A stretch of 64,000 nt of DNA from Acanthochromis polyacanthus (lineage: Eukaryota; Chordata; Actinopteri; Pomacentridae): positions 25,813,817 through 25,877,816 of the forward strand of contig NC_067130.1 in NCBI RefSeq assembly GCF_021347895.1, written 5' to 3'. The notes under the pieces are model-generated. The model was not told where the DNA came from. It searched no databases and worked only from the letters and a program-made list of their open reading frames with translations. The position numbers and the translations under genes are program-made. Shown here one piece after another: positions 1 through 9,067 of this stretch (its first letter is position 1; every line of letters starts with the position of its first letter).

Positions 1-1459
1 ATATAAACCTGAAAAGGGGGGCGTGCAATATTATTCGGTCCCCTTGCATTAATACTTTGTAGCGCCACCTTTTGCTGCAATTACAGCTGCAAGTCGCTTG
101 GGGTATGTCTCTATCAGTTTTGCACATCGAGAGACTGAAATTCTTGCCCATTCTTCCTTGCAAAACAGCTCGAGCTCAGTGAGGTCGAATGGAGAGTGTT
201 TGTGAACAGCAGTCTTCAGCTCTGCCCACAGATTCTCGATTGGATTCAGGTCTGGACTTTGACTTGGCCATTCTAACACCTGGATATGTTTATTTGTGAA
301 CCATTCCATTGTAGATTTGGCTTTATGTTTTGGGTCATTGTCCTGTTGGAAGATAAATCTCCGTCCCAGTCTCAGGTCTTTTGCAGACTCCAACAGGTTT
401 TCTTCCAGAATGCTCCTGTATTTGGCTCCATTCATCTTCCCATCATTTTTAACCATCTTCCCAGTCCCTGCTGAAGAAAAGCAGGCCCAAACCATGAGGC
501 TGCCACCACCATGTTTGACAGTGGGGATGGTGTGTTCAGGGTGATGAGCTGTGTTGCTTTTATGCCAAACATATCGTTTTGCATTGTGGCCAAAAAGTTC
601 AATTTTGGTTTCATCTGACCAGAGCACCTTCTTCCACATGTTTGGTGTGTCTCCCAGGTGACTTGTGGCAAACTTCAAATGAGACTTTTTATGGATATCT
701 TTGAGAAATGGCTTTTTTCTTGCCACTCTTCCATAAAGGCCAGATTTGTGCAGCGTACGACTGATTGTTGTCCTATGGACAGACTCTCCCACCTCAGCTG
801 TAGATCTCTGCAGTTCATCCAGAGTGATCATGGGCCTCTTGGCTGCATCTCTGATCAGTCTTCTCCTTGTTGGAGGTGAAAGTTCAGAGGGACGGCCGGG
901 TCTTGGTAGATTTGCAGTGGTCTGATACTCCTTCCATTTCAATATGATTGCTTGCACAGTGCTCCTTGAGATGTTTAAAGCTTGGGAAATCTTTTTGTAT
1001 CCAAATCCGGCTTTAAACTTCTCCACAACAGTATCTGGGACCTGCCTGGTGTGTTCCTTGGTCTTCATGATGCTCTGCACTTTAAACAGAACCCTGAGAC
1101 TATCACAGAGCAGGTGCATTTATACGGAGACTTGATTACACACAGGTGGATTCTATTTATCACCATCAGTCATTTAGGACAACATTGGATCATTCAGAGA
1201 TCCTCACTGAACTTCTGGAGTGAGTTTGCTGCACTGAAAGTAAAGGGGCCGAATAATATTGCACACCCCACTTTTCAGTTTTTTATTTGTTAAAAAAGTT
1301 TAAAATATCCAATAAATTTCCTTCCACTTCACGATTGTGTCCCACTTGTTGTTGATTCTTGACAAAAAATTACAATTTTATATCTTTATGTTTGAAGCCT
1401 GAAATGTGGCGAAAGGTTGAAAAGTTCAAGGGGGCCGAATACTTTCACAAGGCACTGTA
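1..1459 (-). mobile_element. Tc1/mariner element A, cut by window start
   Basis: The element runs off the left edge of the window. Its right end is the motif GGCACTGTA at 1451-1459, closing on the TA dinucleotide at 1458-1459 where Tc1 elements insert. Inner inverted-repeat sequence is visible on both sides of the transposase: bases about 8-45 (gcgtgcaatattattcgg) match the reverse complement of about 1243-1280. The right inverted repeat therefore extends from about 1243 to 1459, over 200 bp, which is the long-repeat form common in fish Tc1 elements. The outer left repeat lies outside the window. The transposase on the minus strand is intact, so this may be a relatively young copy. Confidence 0.93.
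49..1068 (-). CDS. Tc1-like transposase, intact reading frame
   Basis: This is a 339-residue DD34E transposase that would excise and reinsert its own element at TA sites in the nucleus. I chose the ATG at 1068 (MKTKEHTRQV) because Tc1 transposases of about 340 residues start with this type of sequence; the frame stays open to 1119, but those extra residues are not family-like. Residues 1-115 hold the paired-like helix-turn-helix DNA-binding region, with an AT-hook-like RPGRPSE near 56-62. The catalytic domain carries Asp152 in WSDETK, Asp243 in QQDNDPKH and Glu278 in NPIENLW. The spacing of 34 residues between the last two is diagnostic. HGGGS (186-190) and the final KGGATKY are also typical. 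No stop or frameshift is present. Whether the protein is active cannot be judged from sequence alone. Confidence 0.93.
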   Translation of the reverse strand: MKTKEHTRQVPDTVVEKFKAGFGYKKISQALNISRSTVQAIILKWKEYQTTANLPRPGRPSELSPPTRRRLIRDAAKRPMITLDELQRSTAEVGESVHRTTISRTLHKSGLYGRVARKKPFLKDIHKKSHLKFATSHLGDTPNMWKKVLWSDETKIELFGHNAKRYVWHKSNTAHHPEHTIPTVKHGGGSLMVWACFSSAGTGKMVKNDGKMNGAKYRSILEENLLESAKDLRLGRRFIFQQDNDPKHKAKSTMEWFTNKHIQVLEWPSQSPDLNPIENLWAELKTAVHKHSPFDLTELELFCKEEWARISVSRCAKLIETYPKRLAAVIAAKGGATKY

Positions 1460-4184
1460 AATACTTGTGGGATTCCCATGGCAACGTGATGTATACAGTT
1501 GAAAAAACTGACCTCTCTAACCCACTAACCTTGCTTCGTAGTACCTCCCTCTGGTATCTCCTGGTGTCCTCTTCTTACACTACAACCCCTGTAAACTCCG
1601 AATGGAACCGTTGTTATGGATTTTAGGTTCAAAGCAAAATATGCTCATGCATCATGTCAAATAGATACCAGCCACTAGAACAGCAAATAGGCCAAAAACA
1701 ACAAACAAGGACATTTTTTGTAAAACTCGATGGTTTTGCACTGCCGCTATTACATTGTACATTACATTATACGGATGCATTGTAGATAGATTTACTCTTT
1801 CTTTCTTTATCTCTCCTTTGTGGCGGTTGAGGAGAAAGAGGTCAGAATTCAATAATCTCCAAATTCGAACATGACTTATATCTGTTGATAAAAAGACTAT
1901 TGTGAGTACTGAAAATTTTCCAGTGAGAACACTCTTTACCCTGAACTCCCAAAAACCTTTTAAAATCCATTGTATACTATTGAAAAACACATCAAGAAGT
2001 TTTTGTGATGAACGTCATCTTTATTTGAATAGCTTAGTGTTGCTACCGGTTATCTAAAGGCTTTATTGAATAATATACAAAGTTTTGGAGTTTTTAGTGG
2101 TTCAATCTTGAAGCTGGGCTCAGAAATGAAATCAGGGTCAGGTTAACTGAAGGCCGAATATGATTGTTGGTGTCAAATGATGCAGGAAATAGTTGTGACA
2201 ACTTTCTGAATACTGTACTTTTCATCACTGATTACTTCAGGAGTGCTTTGATACACACACTGTGTACCTTTTCAACATTGTGAGCCATCAGTTTGTTCCA
2301 GCTAAATGACTCATTACAAATGAAATTAAATACAGGCTTACAGGCTTACTATATGCAGCAAATTGACTTGGTATTTTAAAAAAACGCTTATCCTTTTCCT
2401 GGATTATAGAATCAAGTCTGAAAAATCTTATCTCGCTTTCAATTTTTCCGTGGCATATTGGCGTAAGTTAATTCCATGCCTCCTTCTTTTCTCCATCTGA
2501 ATTTCATTGTGTCTGCCTAATCAGCCAGAAGCAGAAATGATCTGCTAACATTTCATTTCTCCATGAATATTTGATTGTCAAAAATTGTCCTAAGGGAATG
2601 AACTGGGCCCAAGGTTCGGTTTTGATTTGCGATTAAACTATCAAGAAATCAATTTCATCTGCTTTGAATAATTCAGGATTTAATGGAATGAGAAATGGCA
2701 AAAGGGGCATGGGTTATGAGATGGTATGCAGAGAGTGCATGCGAGTGTGTGTGTGTGTGTGTGTGTGCATGTGTGTGTGTTTTATTCTGCTCAAAATGAA
2801 AGCGAGACCCTGCAATGTGGTGCAGAGTGGCTGGGGTGCTGCTGTCATTTCACCTGTACTGCTTGTGTGGCATGTCAATAAGGTGTCTTTGTCAGTGGTT
2901 CGTTGATCACACAGAGTCCAGCTGAAAATATTTGAGATGTGTTACTGTGCTCTTGGTTTGTTGCCTTTTCTTTCAGGAATTGGAAAAGATCACGTGAAAT
3001 GCAGCGAGGGGAACATTTTCTGTTAGATATTTGCTGTAATTGGTCTCAGAAAAGCTGTAATGTTCTGCAGTCCACCAGTCACTGATCATTTTTTTCTTTA
3101 CTTCCCTTGATGAATCCTAACTGGTCTTGTTAGCCTCAAGTTAGGATTCTAATAAGGAAAACACAAATGACAGAAATAAGGCCAACGAAGATAAGGACGG
3201 GATTGAGCTACATCAGGGCTAGAAGAGATTGTTCAGAGGGTAAATTTTGCTCATTTCCCAAAAGAGCAACTAAAGCTTAGAAAGCCTCTGTGATGTCATC
3301 CAACGATGATGCACCCGAATACATCGTTATCGTCTGCTCCTGTCAGTTTAAAATGAAAATGTGTCACTGGTGTTTCTTGAGATCCAAATAAATGGAGTCT
3401 CTCTTGCTGCATGTAGCCTAACCTGACAGCTACAGAGTTAAAGAAGTGGCTGTGTTGTCAAAAGGTTAAGTCAACTCCCACTAAAGTGGAACCAACAGCC
3501 GAAAGCTTCAGTGGAGTTTGTCAAAATGTTCTATTTGAAAAAAGTTAGCAAGGTAACTCCAGCAAGCCCACTTTAGATACTGTTTGTCACTTTACATTCA
3601 ATTGATCCGCCGCTCGTTTTTATTTTAGGGTTCTTACCTCTCGAATTTTGGCTTCAGAGGACTGGCGAAGTACTGTGATGTCGGCAGCAGGAAGATACTT
3701 TGATGAAAGATTCTTGAAGAATCCTATTTTAGAACTAATCACTCATTCGATAGGTAGCATGTCAACAGAGGATGGCATGGAAATACTTTGGAAACTTCAT
3801 CATTAGAAGGATTCGCGTGCGCTACAGGAAGCACAAGAATCCACAGAATTTGCACATTATAGTCAACTAGACAAGGCTGTTGACAAAACAGGTCACAGTA
3901 ATGTTATGCACCACTGAAAAATCCAAACTTGATGGAAAATTATTGACATTTTAAAAATGGTTTTTCAGTTTGTTTTCTTTTAAATTCCACATAAAAATGT
4001 GAAATTACAAAGATGACATTATCTGTAAATTAACAACCTCTGTTATCCAAAGTATTATGCCAGTAATTCTAAATTGCATTTATTTTTCTTTTTTCTTTTT
4101 CTCCCACAAAAAGTTGCTATTATTTTAATGGTATTTTTTATGCTTTTTTTTTTTTTTAAAAAGAAAATATAAACAAACTTAAAA
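1460..4184. other. Non-coding stretch without recognised genes
   Basis: AT-rich sequence between element A and the MITE at 4185. Open frames here are short and show no family motifs or plausible coding character. Apart from a (GT)n tract near 2745-2780 and a T-rich patch near 4140-4157, I see nothing I can name. Confidence 0.6.
2745..2780. repeat. (GT)n microsatellite
   Basis: Alternating GT with one interruption (gcat) near 2767. It is responsible for the valine/cysteine-rich open frame seen over it, which is not a gene. Confidence 0.9.
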
Positions 4185-4416
4185 TACAGCCATGGCCATA
4201 AGTTTGGACACAAGTACCATGACACTTGTGAATCTTAGAAAATACCACAAAATTGTCACTTACAATATATTCTGTAATAGACATCAAAACAGACATAAGT
4301 CATGCTGTGTCCAAACTTATGGCCATGGCTGTATATTGTAAGTGACAATTTTGTGGTATTTTCTAAGATTCACAAGCATCATGGTACTTGTGTCCAAACT
4401 TATGGCCATGGCTGTA
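4185..4416. mobile_element. Palindromic Tc1-type MITE
   Basis: A 232-bp element flanked by TA and bounded by inverted arms of about 85 bp. The left arm starts TACAGCCATGGCCATAAG and the right arm ends with its reverse complement at 4416. The arms match over nearly their whole length, with a few mismatches. The central 60 bp carries a third copy of the terminal motif (about 4309-4332), as if an end had been duplicated. There is no coding capacity. The TA target and TACAG start point to a non-autonomous Tc1/mariner derivative; the superfamily is an inference. Confidence 0.8.
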
Positions 4417-4502
4417 AATGATAATAAATATGTTACTCTATATAAATAGAATGGCAACACTATCAACTGTATGGTATTTCTAATAGTTCTAAAGTAAACC
4501 TT

Positions 4503-4705
4503 TGTGGAGGCTGGAGAAAAGGAGACGAAAATCGCCAGGAGTCTCAACAACTTTATTTTCCACTCTCCACTCTTACTTCTTGCCACAACACAGGCGGGAC
4601 ACAACAACTTCCCTCCGCCAAAACCTGGAGGTCCAAAACCCCGTTTTTCCCCTTCACAATAAAACTGCCCTTTGTGTGTGAGACCTAAATCTAATGTGCA
4701 CCACA
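4503..4705 (-). repeat. 3' LTR of the gypsy element
   Basis: Starts TGTGGAGGCTGG and ends GTGCACCACA on the plus strand. It matches the copy at 8626-8828 base for base as far as I can read. The minus-strand polyadenylation signal AATAAA lies near the end of the LTR, as in the other copy. Confidence 0.95.
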
Positions 4706-4720
4706 CAGGCCCCCCAGAAC
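4706..4720 (-). other. Polypurine tract (plus-strand primer)
   Basis: On the coding strand the bases directly before the 3' LTR read GTTCTGGGGGGCCTG. A G-run abutting the LTR is the expected primer for second-strand DNA synthesis. It is shorter and less pure than usual. Confidence 0.6.
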
Positions 4721-4763
4721 ACACAAAGGAAACACAAAAACAGAACATGCAAGCAGCAAATCC

Positions 4764-7700
4764 TCAAACATACCGCTCAGGCAAACGAACTATTCTACTC
4801 CTGCGGGTGTGTGTAACCATACCACACAGCGGGCTGTCATGTGGTAAAGGGTCACTGTTCTGTATCAGATTAGGTGGACGGCCACGGCGGGCAGGACGAG
4901 CCAGTTCCACACCGTCGCCCCGGAGCACATGAGCTGGCTTCAGACGATCCACAGAAACACGGTCCTGACCTGACCCCATCTCAATCAGAAAAAACTTGTG
5001 TCCTGCTTCCAATACGCGAAAGGGACCGTCATAAGGGGCCTGCAGAGGAGAGCGGTGAGCGTCATGCCGGATAAAAACATGTTTGGCCGACATAAGGTCC
5101 TTAGGGATATAGGACTGAGGGAGGCAGTGGTGCGCAGCAACTGGTGAAAAAACTCCAGCACCTCCCTCCTGACCAAACCGTCCAACAACCCCAGTGGTCA
5201 AACCTGGGACATCAGCCAGGAACTCGCCTGGAACTCTCAGAGACTGACCCAGAACCAACTGAGCAGAGGAGGCGTGCAGGTCCTCCTTGGGGGCGGAACG
5301 CAGACCCAGCAAAACCCAGGGCAGCCTATCGACCCAGCTACTGTCTACCAGGGACGCGCGGAGAGCAGCTTTCAAAGAACGATGAAACCGCTTGCACAGT
5401 CCATTGGCCTGTGGGTGATAAGCCGTGGTGCGGTGCAGATTAACCCCCAAGCTCCCAGCTATCGCATTCCAGAGCTCCGAGGTAAACTGAGGGCCCCTAT
5501 CTGACGTCATGTCCAAAGGCACACCAAACCGTGACACCCAGGAGTAGATGAATGCCCGGGCAACGTCAGGCGAAGTAGTAGAGGACAGGGGAACCGCTTC
5601 GGGCCACCGTGTGGTCCTGTCCACCATGGTCAGGAGGTGAGTAAACCCACGGGACGGGGGAAAAGGACCGACCAGGTCCACATGTACATGGTCAAAACGT
5701 CTCTCAGGAATGGGAAAGGGCCCCAAAGGAGGTTTAACATGACGCTGTACCTTAGCACGCTGGCACGCCATGCACGTAGTAGTCCAAACTTTGACATCCT
5801 TTCTGAGACCGGGCCACACGAACCTGGCCCCCACCAGTCTGACCGACGCCTTAACCCCCGGGTGTGACAGGGAGTGGACAGCCTCAAACACACGGCGGCG
5901 CCAAGCGGCGGGAACCAAAGGGCGCGGCTTGCCCATAGAAACGTCGCAAAGGAGGGACACCCTGCTGTCATGAAATGTGACATCAGTCAGCTGCAAACTA
6001 GACTCGGTTGTGCGCAGCGCCTGCACCTCATGGTCCTTCAGCTGGTCCGCAGTCATTTCAGCATAGTCCGTCCCCAAATGAACAGTGGAAATCTGGGCAC
6101 GGGACAAGCAGTCAGCAACCAGGTTGTACTTCCCAGCCACGTGTCGAATGTCTGTCGTAAACTCTGAAACAGCAGAAAGCTGCCGCTGCTGTCGTGCTGA
6201 CCAAGGTTCGGATGTCTTAGCCATAGCAAATGTAAGGGGTTTATGGTCCACAAAAGCAGTAAACTCCCGGCCCTCCAAGAGGAACCTGAAGTGGCGTGTG
6301 GCGAGGAAAAGGGCTAAGAGCTCCCTGTCGAATGTACTGTACTTCCTCTCAGAGTCACGCAGCTTCCTGCTGAAAAAAGCTAGCGGCTGCCATGCCCCGT
6401 CAGACCATTGTTCACAAACAGCCCCGACGGCGTAATCGGACGCATCGGAGGTCAGGGCGATGGGTGCAGCCGGGTCAGGGTGAGCTAACAGGGCAGCATT
6501 GGCAAGCGCCGCCTTTGCTTCCTCAAAAGCTAGCAACCTCTCTGGGGTCCACTCAATGTCCTGGTTACCTTTTTTTCCTTTTAACGCGTCGTATAAGGGG
6601 TGCATGATGTGTGCAGCTCGGGGGATGAAACGGTTGTAAAAATTAACCATCCCCAAAAACTCCTGAAGGGGTTTCACAGAGCTAGGACGCGGAAAAGCCG
6701 AAACTGCTTCGACTTTGGCAGGGAGTGGCACAGTGCCCCGTCGCGACACGCAGTGTCCCAGGAACTCGATTTCTGAAAGACCGAACAGACACTTAGCCGG
6801 GTTCACAATCAATCCGTGTTCACTGAGACGCTCGAAAAGTCTGCGAAGGTGTAACAAGTGTTCCTCCATGGAGGAACTCGCCACCAATATGTCATCCAGG
6901 TACACGAACAGGAAAGGCATATCGCGCAGCACAGAGTCCATGAGCCGCTGAAATGTCTGAGCCGCGCCCTTTAGGCCAAAAGGCATCCTCAAAAACTCGA
7001 ACAGCCCAAAAGGAGTGATGACAGCGGTTTTAGGGACATCCTCTGAATGGACAGGTACCTGGTGATAACCTCTCACCAAGTCGACTTTGGAGAAGATGAC
7101 CGCCCCCGCCAGGTGCGCAGAAAAATCCTGAATATGGGGGACTGGGTATCTGTCATCAGTGGTAGCATTTTTGAGGCGCCGGAAATCACCGCAAGGCCGC
7201 CAGCCCCCGTCGGACTTTGGAACCATGTGTAGTGGTGAAGCCCATGGGCTGTCAGAACGGCGCACGATGCCCAGCCGCTCCATGCAGGCAAACTCCTCTT
7301 TGGCGATGGCCAACTTAGTTGCATCCAGACGGCGCGCGCGTGCAAAAACTGGAGGGCCGACTGTAGTGATGTAATGCTCAACCCCGTGTTTCGCTACTGC
7401 AGTAGAAAAAGCGGGGACCGTAAGGGCAGGAAACTCAGCGAGCAGGCGCTGGTACGTGTTCCCATTAGCGAGCATGTTTGCCAGTACAGGCCCTGCGAAC
7501 CCCAGAGTACACGGGTAAGATTCAAAAGATACAGCATTAATCAAACATCTGTTAGCTACATCTACTAACAGCCTGAATGCACACAGAAAATCTGCACCCA
7601 GAATAGGTACTGAAACTGAAGCTACCACAAAGTCCCAGCTAAACTCACGGCCATTAAAAGACACAGTCATAAACCTGGTGCCATAGGTGCGGATAGGTGT

Positions 7701-7928
7701 GCCATTAGCTGCATCCAGCGGGGGTCCTTGTCCTTGTCCCAAATTGTCAGCAGAGGAGGGGGGAACGATGCTCCGTTGCGCCCCCGAATCCACGAGGAAA
7801 CGACGTCCAGAAGCGCAGTCCTCAACGAAAAGCAGCTTGTTGTCGTTGTCACCGGTGCACGCAGCTGAAAGGAACACGGTTGGACACATCGCCGAGCCTT
7901 CACTCCGAAGCGGCGGTGGAAGAAACAC
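4764..7928 (-). CDS. pol: Gypsy pol polyprotein (PR-RT-RNaseH-IN)
   Basis: An open frame of 1054 codons encoding the enzymes that copy the element RNA into DNA and insert it. Domains by residue: aspartic protease with DSGA at 47-50 and ILGADF at 109-114; reverse transcriptase with YLDD at 343-346; RNase H with Asp495, Glu536 and Asp561; integrase zinc module H685, H689, C719, C722; integrase core with Asp751 (HVDLVG) and Asp810 (SDRGPQF). The third catalytic position, 35 residues after Asp810, is Lys846 (codon AAG, 5391-5393) where the family has Glu, so the integrase is probably inactive. A GPY/F-like module follows near 960-1010. The frame opens at a GTG with no good ATG upstream, lies in the -1 frame relative to gag and overlaps it by 262 bp. 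It is probably made as a Gag-Pol fusion by -1 frameshifting. The frame also stays open further upstream. Confidence 0.95.
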   Translation of the reverse strand: MFLPPPLRSEGSAMCPTVFLSAACTGDNDNKLLFVEDCASGRRFLVDSGAQRSIVPPSSADNLGQGQGPPLDAANGTPIRTYGTRFMTVSFNGREFSWDFVVASVSVPILGADFLCAFRLLVDVANRCLINAVSFESYPCTLGFAGPVLANMLANGNTYQRLLAEFPALTVPAFSTAVAKHGVEHYITTVGPPVFARARRLDATKLAIAKEEFACMERLGIVRRSDSPWASPLHMVPKSDGGWRPCGDFRRLKNATTDDRYPVPHIQDFSAHLAGAVIFSKVDLVRGYHQVPVHSEDVPKTAVITPFGLFEFLRMPFGLKGAAQTFQRLMDSVLRDMPFLFVYLDDILVASSSMEEHLLHLRRLFERLSEHGLIVNPAKCLFGLSEIEFLGHCVSRRGTVPLPAKVEAVSAFPRPSSVKPLQEFLGMVNFYNRFIPRAAHIMHPLYDALKGKKGNQDIEWTPERLLAFEEAKAALANAALLAHPDPAAPIALTSDASDYAVGAVCEQWSDGAWQPLAFFSRKLRDSERKYSTFDRELLALFLATRHFRFLLEGREFTAFVDHKPLTFAMAKTSEPWSARQQRQLSAVSEFTTDIRHVAGKYNLVADCLSRAQISTVHLGTDYAEMTADQLKDHEVQALRTTESSLQLTDVTFHDSRVSLLCDVSMGKPRPLVPAAWRRRVFEAVHSLSHPGVKASVRLVGARFVWPGLRKDVKVWTTTCMACQRAKVQRHVKPPLGPFPIPERRFDHVHVDLVGPFPPSRGFTHLLTMVDRTTRWPEAVPLSSTTSPDVARAFIYSWVSRFGVPLDMTSDRGPQFTSELWNAIAGSLGVNLHRTTAYHPQANGLCKRFHRSLKAALRASLVDSSWVDRLPWVLLGLRSAPKEDLHASSAQLVLGQSLRVPGEFLADVPGLTTGVVGRFGQEGGAGVFSPVAAHHCLPQSYIPKDLMSAKHVFIRHDAHRSPLQAPYDGPFRVLEAGHKFFLIEMGSGQDRVSVDRLKPAHVLRGDGVELARPARRGRPPNLIQNSDPLPHDSPLCGMVTHTRRSRIVRLPERYV

Positions 7929-8584
7929 AGGCTGCTCTCCCTTCTCCGGCGCTCCGTGACGGCAGCTACCTCCACTGAATCATCGCCGTCGGACCCGCCC
8001 GGCAACAGGGCATGCACCGAAAACTGACGGGATGCTAGCAACAGTCTGTCAGCTTCTTCAGCCAAACCCCTATAATCTTTAGTGCGGATGAGGGGAGAGG
8101 CGGCCAGGGCAGTGCGTACCTGAGGCGGGAGCTGGCGCAGGAACAAGTGGGTGAAGAGGAATGAAGTGTCACCGGAGCCCAGCAGTGCCAGCATATTCGC
8201 CATCAGCTCCGAAGGCTTGCTGTCTCCTAACCCACTCAGAGATAACAGTCGGTCGGCCCGCTCCATATCCGAGAGCTGGTATGTCCGTATTAACTGAGTC
8301 TTCAGTGCCGCATACTTGCCGGCAGCCGGTGGGTCACGCAGCAGTCCCATCAACCTGCGAGTAGTGGCTGAATCCAAAGCCGCGACGACGTGAAAATATT
8401 TCGTGTCGTCCGTGGTGATGCCACGCAGGTGAAACTGGGCCTCAACATGCTGGAACCACGGTTCTGGGTCGTGTGTCCAGAAATCCGGCAGCTTTACAGT
8501 AGCTGCGAAGACAGCCGGCGGAACCACAGCCGGTGGAACCACAGCAGCAGCAGCCGCACCAGACGAAGTCGCTTCGGTCGACAT
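7667..8584 (-). CDS. gag: Gypsy gag structural protein
   Basis: A 305-residue Gag starting at the ATG at 8584 (MSTEATSSGAAAA), a short leader downstream of the tRNA primer site. The frame is open further upstream into the LTR, but that part is unlikely to be translated. An alanine/proline-rich N-terminus leads into a capsid-like region containing LPDFWTHDPEPWF, HVVAALD and LSGLGDSKPSEL, a pattern typical of vertebrate gypsy Gag. Near residues 208-226 a CFFHRRFGVKARRC motif followed by QPC resembles the non-canonical zinc knuckle of these elements. The last ~85 residues overlap pol in another frame. They may be a read-through tail rather than a conserved domain. Gag would package element RNA in cytoplasmic particles. 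Confidence 0.88.
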   Translation of the reverse strand: MSTEATSSGAAAAAVVPPAVVPPAVFAATVKLPDFWTHDPEPWFQHVEAQFHLRGITTDDTKYFHVVAALDSATTRRLMGLLRDPPAAGKYAALKTQLIRTYQLSDMERADRLLSLSGLGDSKPSELMANMLALLGSGDTSFLFTHLFLRQLPPQVRTALAASPLIRTKDYRGLAEEADRLLLASRQFSVHALLPGGSDGDDSVEVAAVTERRRRESSLCFFHRRFGVKARRCVQPCSFQLRAPVTTTTSCFSLRTALLDVVSSWIRGRNGASFPPPLLTIWDKDKDPRWMQLMAHLSAPMAPGL

Positions 8585-8609
8585 GTCCCCACTTGTCCGG
8601 TGAGGTTCA

Positions 8610-8624
8610 ACGTCGGGGTCACCA
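8610..8624 (-). other. tRNA-Trp primer-binding site
   Basis: On the coding strand, one base after the 5' LTR, the sequence reads TGGTGACCCCGACGT. This is complementary to the 3' end of animal tRNA-Trp including CCA (from my knowledge of that tRNA). The match breaks after 15 bases. It marks the start of minus-strand DNA synthesis. Confidence 0.8.
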
Positions 8625-8625
8625 A

Positions 8626-8828
8626 TGTGGAGGCTGGAGAAAAGGAGACGAAAATCGCCAGGAGTCTCAACAACTTTATTTTCCACTCTCCACTCTTACT
8701 TCTTGCCACAACACAGGCGGGACACAACAACTTCCCTCCGCCAAAACCTGGAGGTCCAAAACCCCGTTTTTCCCCTTCACAATAAAACTGCCCTTTGTGT
8801 GTGAGACCTAAATCTAATGTGCACCACA
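8626..8828 (-). repeat. 5' LTR of the gypsy element
   Basis: Identical copy of 4503-4705. On the minus strand it would carry promoter and start of transcription; an AATAAA polyadenylation signal corresponds to TTTATT at 8675-8680. Followed on the plus strand by CCTT, the target duplication. Confidence 0.95.
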
Positions 8829-9067
8829 CCTTATTAGTTTCATATGTATTTGGACTTCTACATTCATTCACTCATGCCATTTAAGTATACATACTTTTTT
8901 TTAGACATTATGCACTGTTTTCAATCTTTCATGCATGTTGCACCCCTCGGTAACCTCACTTTTCCTTGCAGTGGTAGTGCAGCAGATTTTTCGGTGGTAC
9001 ATGGGATTAACTGATTGAACTGTCCACATCTGAGAAAAGGTGGATCAAAGTCCAGCTTAAGGAGTCC

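Larger units (their letters stand above)
4503..8828 (-). mobile_element. Full-length Ty3/gypsy LTR retrotransposon
   Basis: The element reads right to left. It has two 203-bp LTRs (4503-4705 and 8626-8828) that are identical as read, each bounded by TGTGG...CCACA. It is flanked by a 4-bp duplication CCTT (4499-4502 and 8829-8832). Order on the minus strand is 5' LTR, tRNA-Trp primer site, gag, pol (protease, RT, RNase H, integrase), polypurine tract, 3' LTR. This order, with integrase last, defines Ty3/gypsy. Integrase ends in a GPY/F-like module with no chromodomain. Identical LTRs imply a recent insertion, although 203 bp is short and gives only a loose limit. The element appears structurally complete, but see the integrase residue noted under pol. 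Confidence 0.95.

Noticed and set aside
286..1293. Plus-strand open frames across element A
   Set aside because: Antisense shadows of the transposase at 49-1068; the same applies to opposite-strand frames over the other Tc1 elements and the gypsy pol.
1652..1990. 112-codon minus-strand frame with a hydrophobic C-terminus
   Set aside because: No ortholog-like motif, no splice sites or promoter evidence, AT-rich composition; most likely random.
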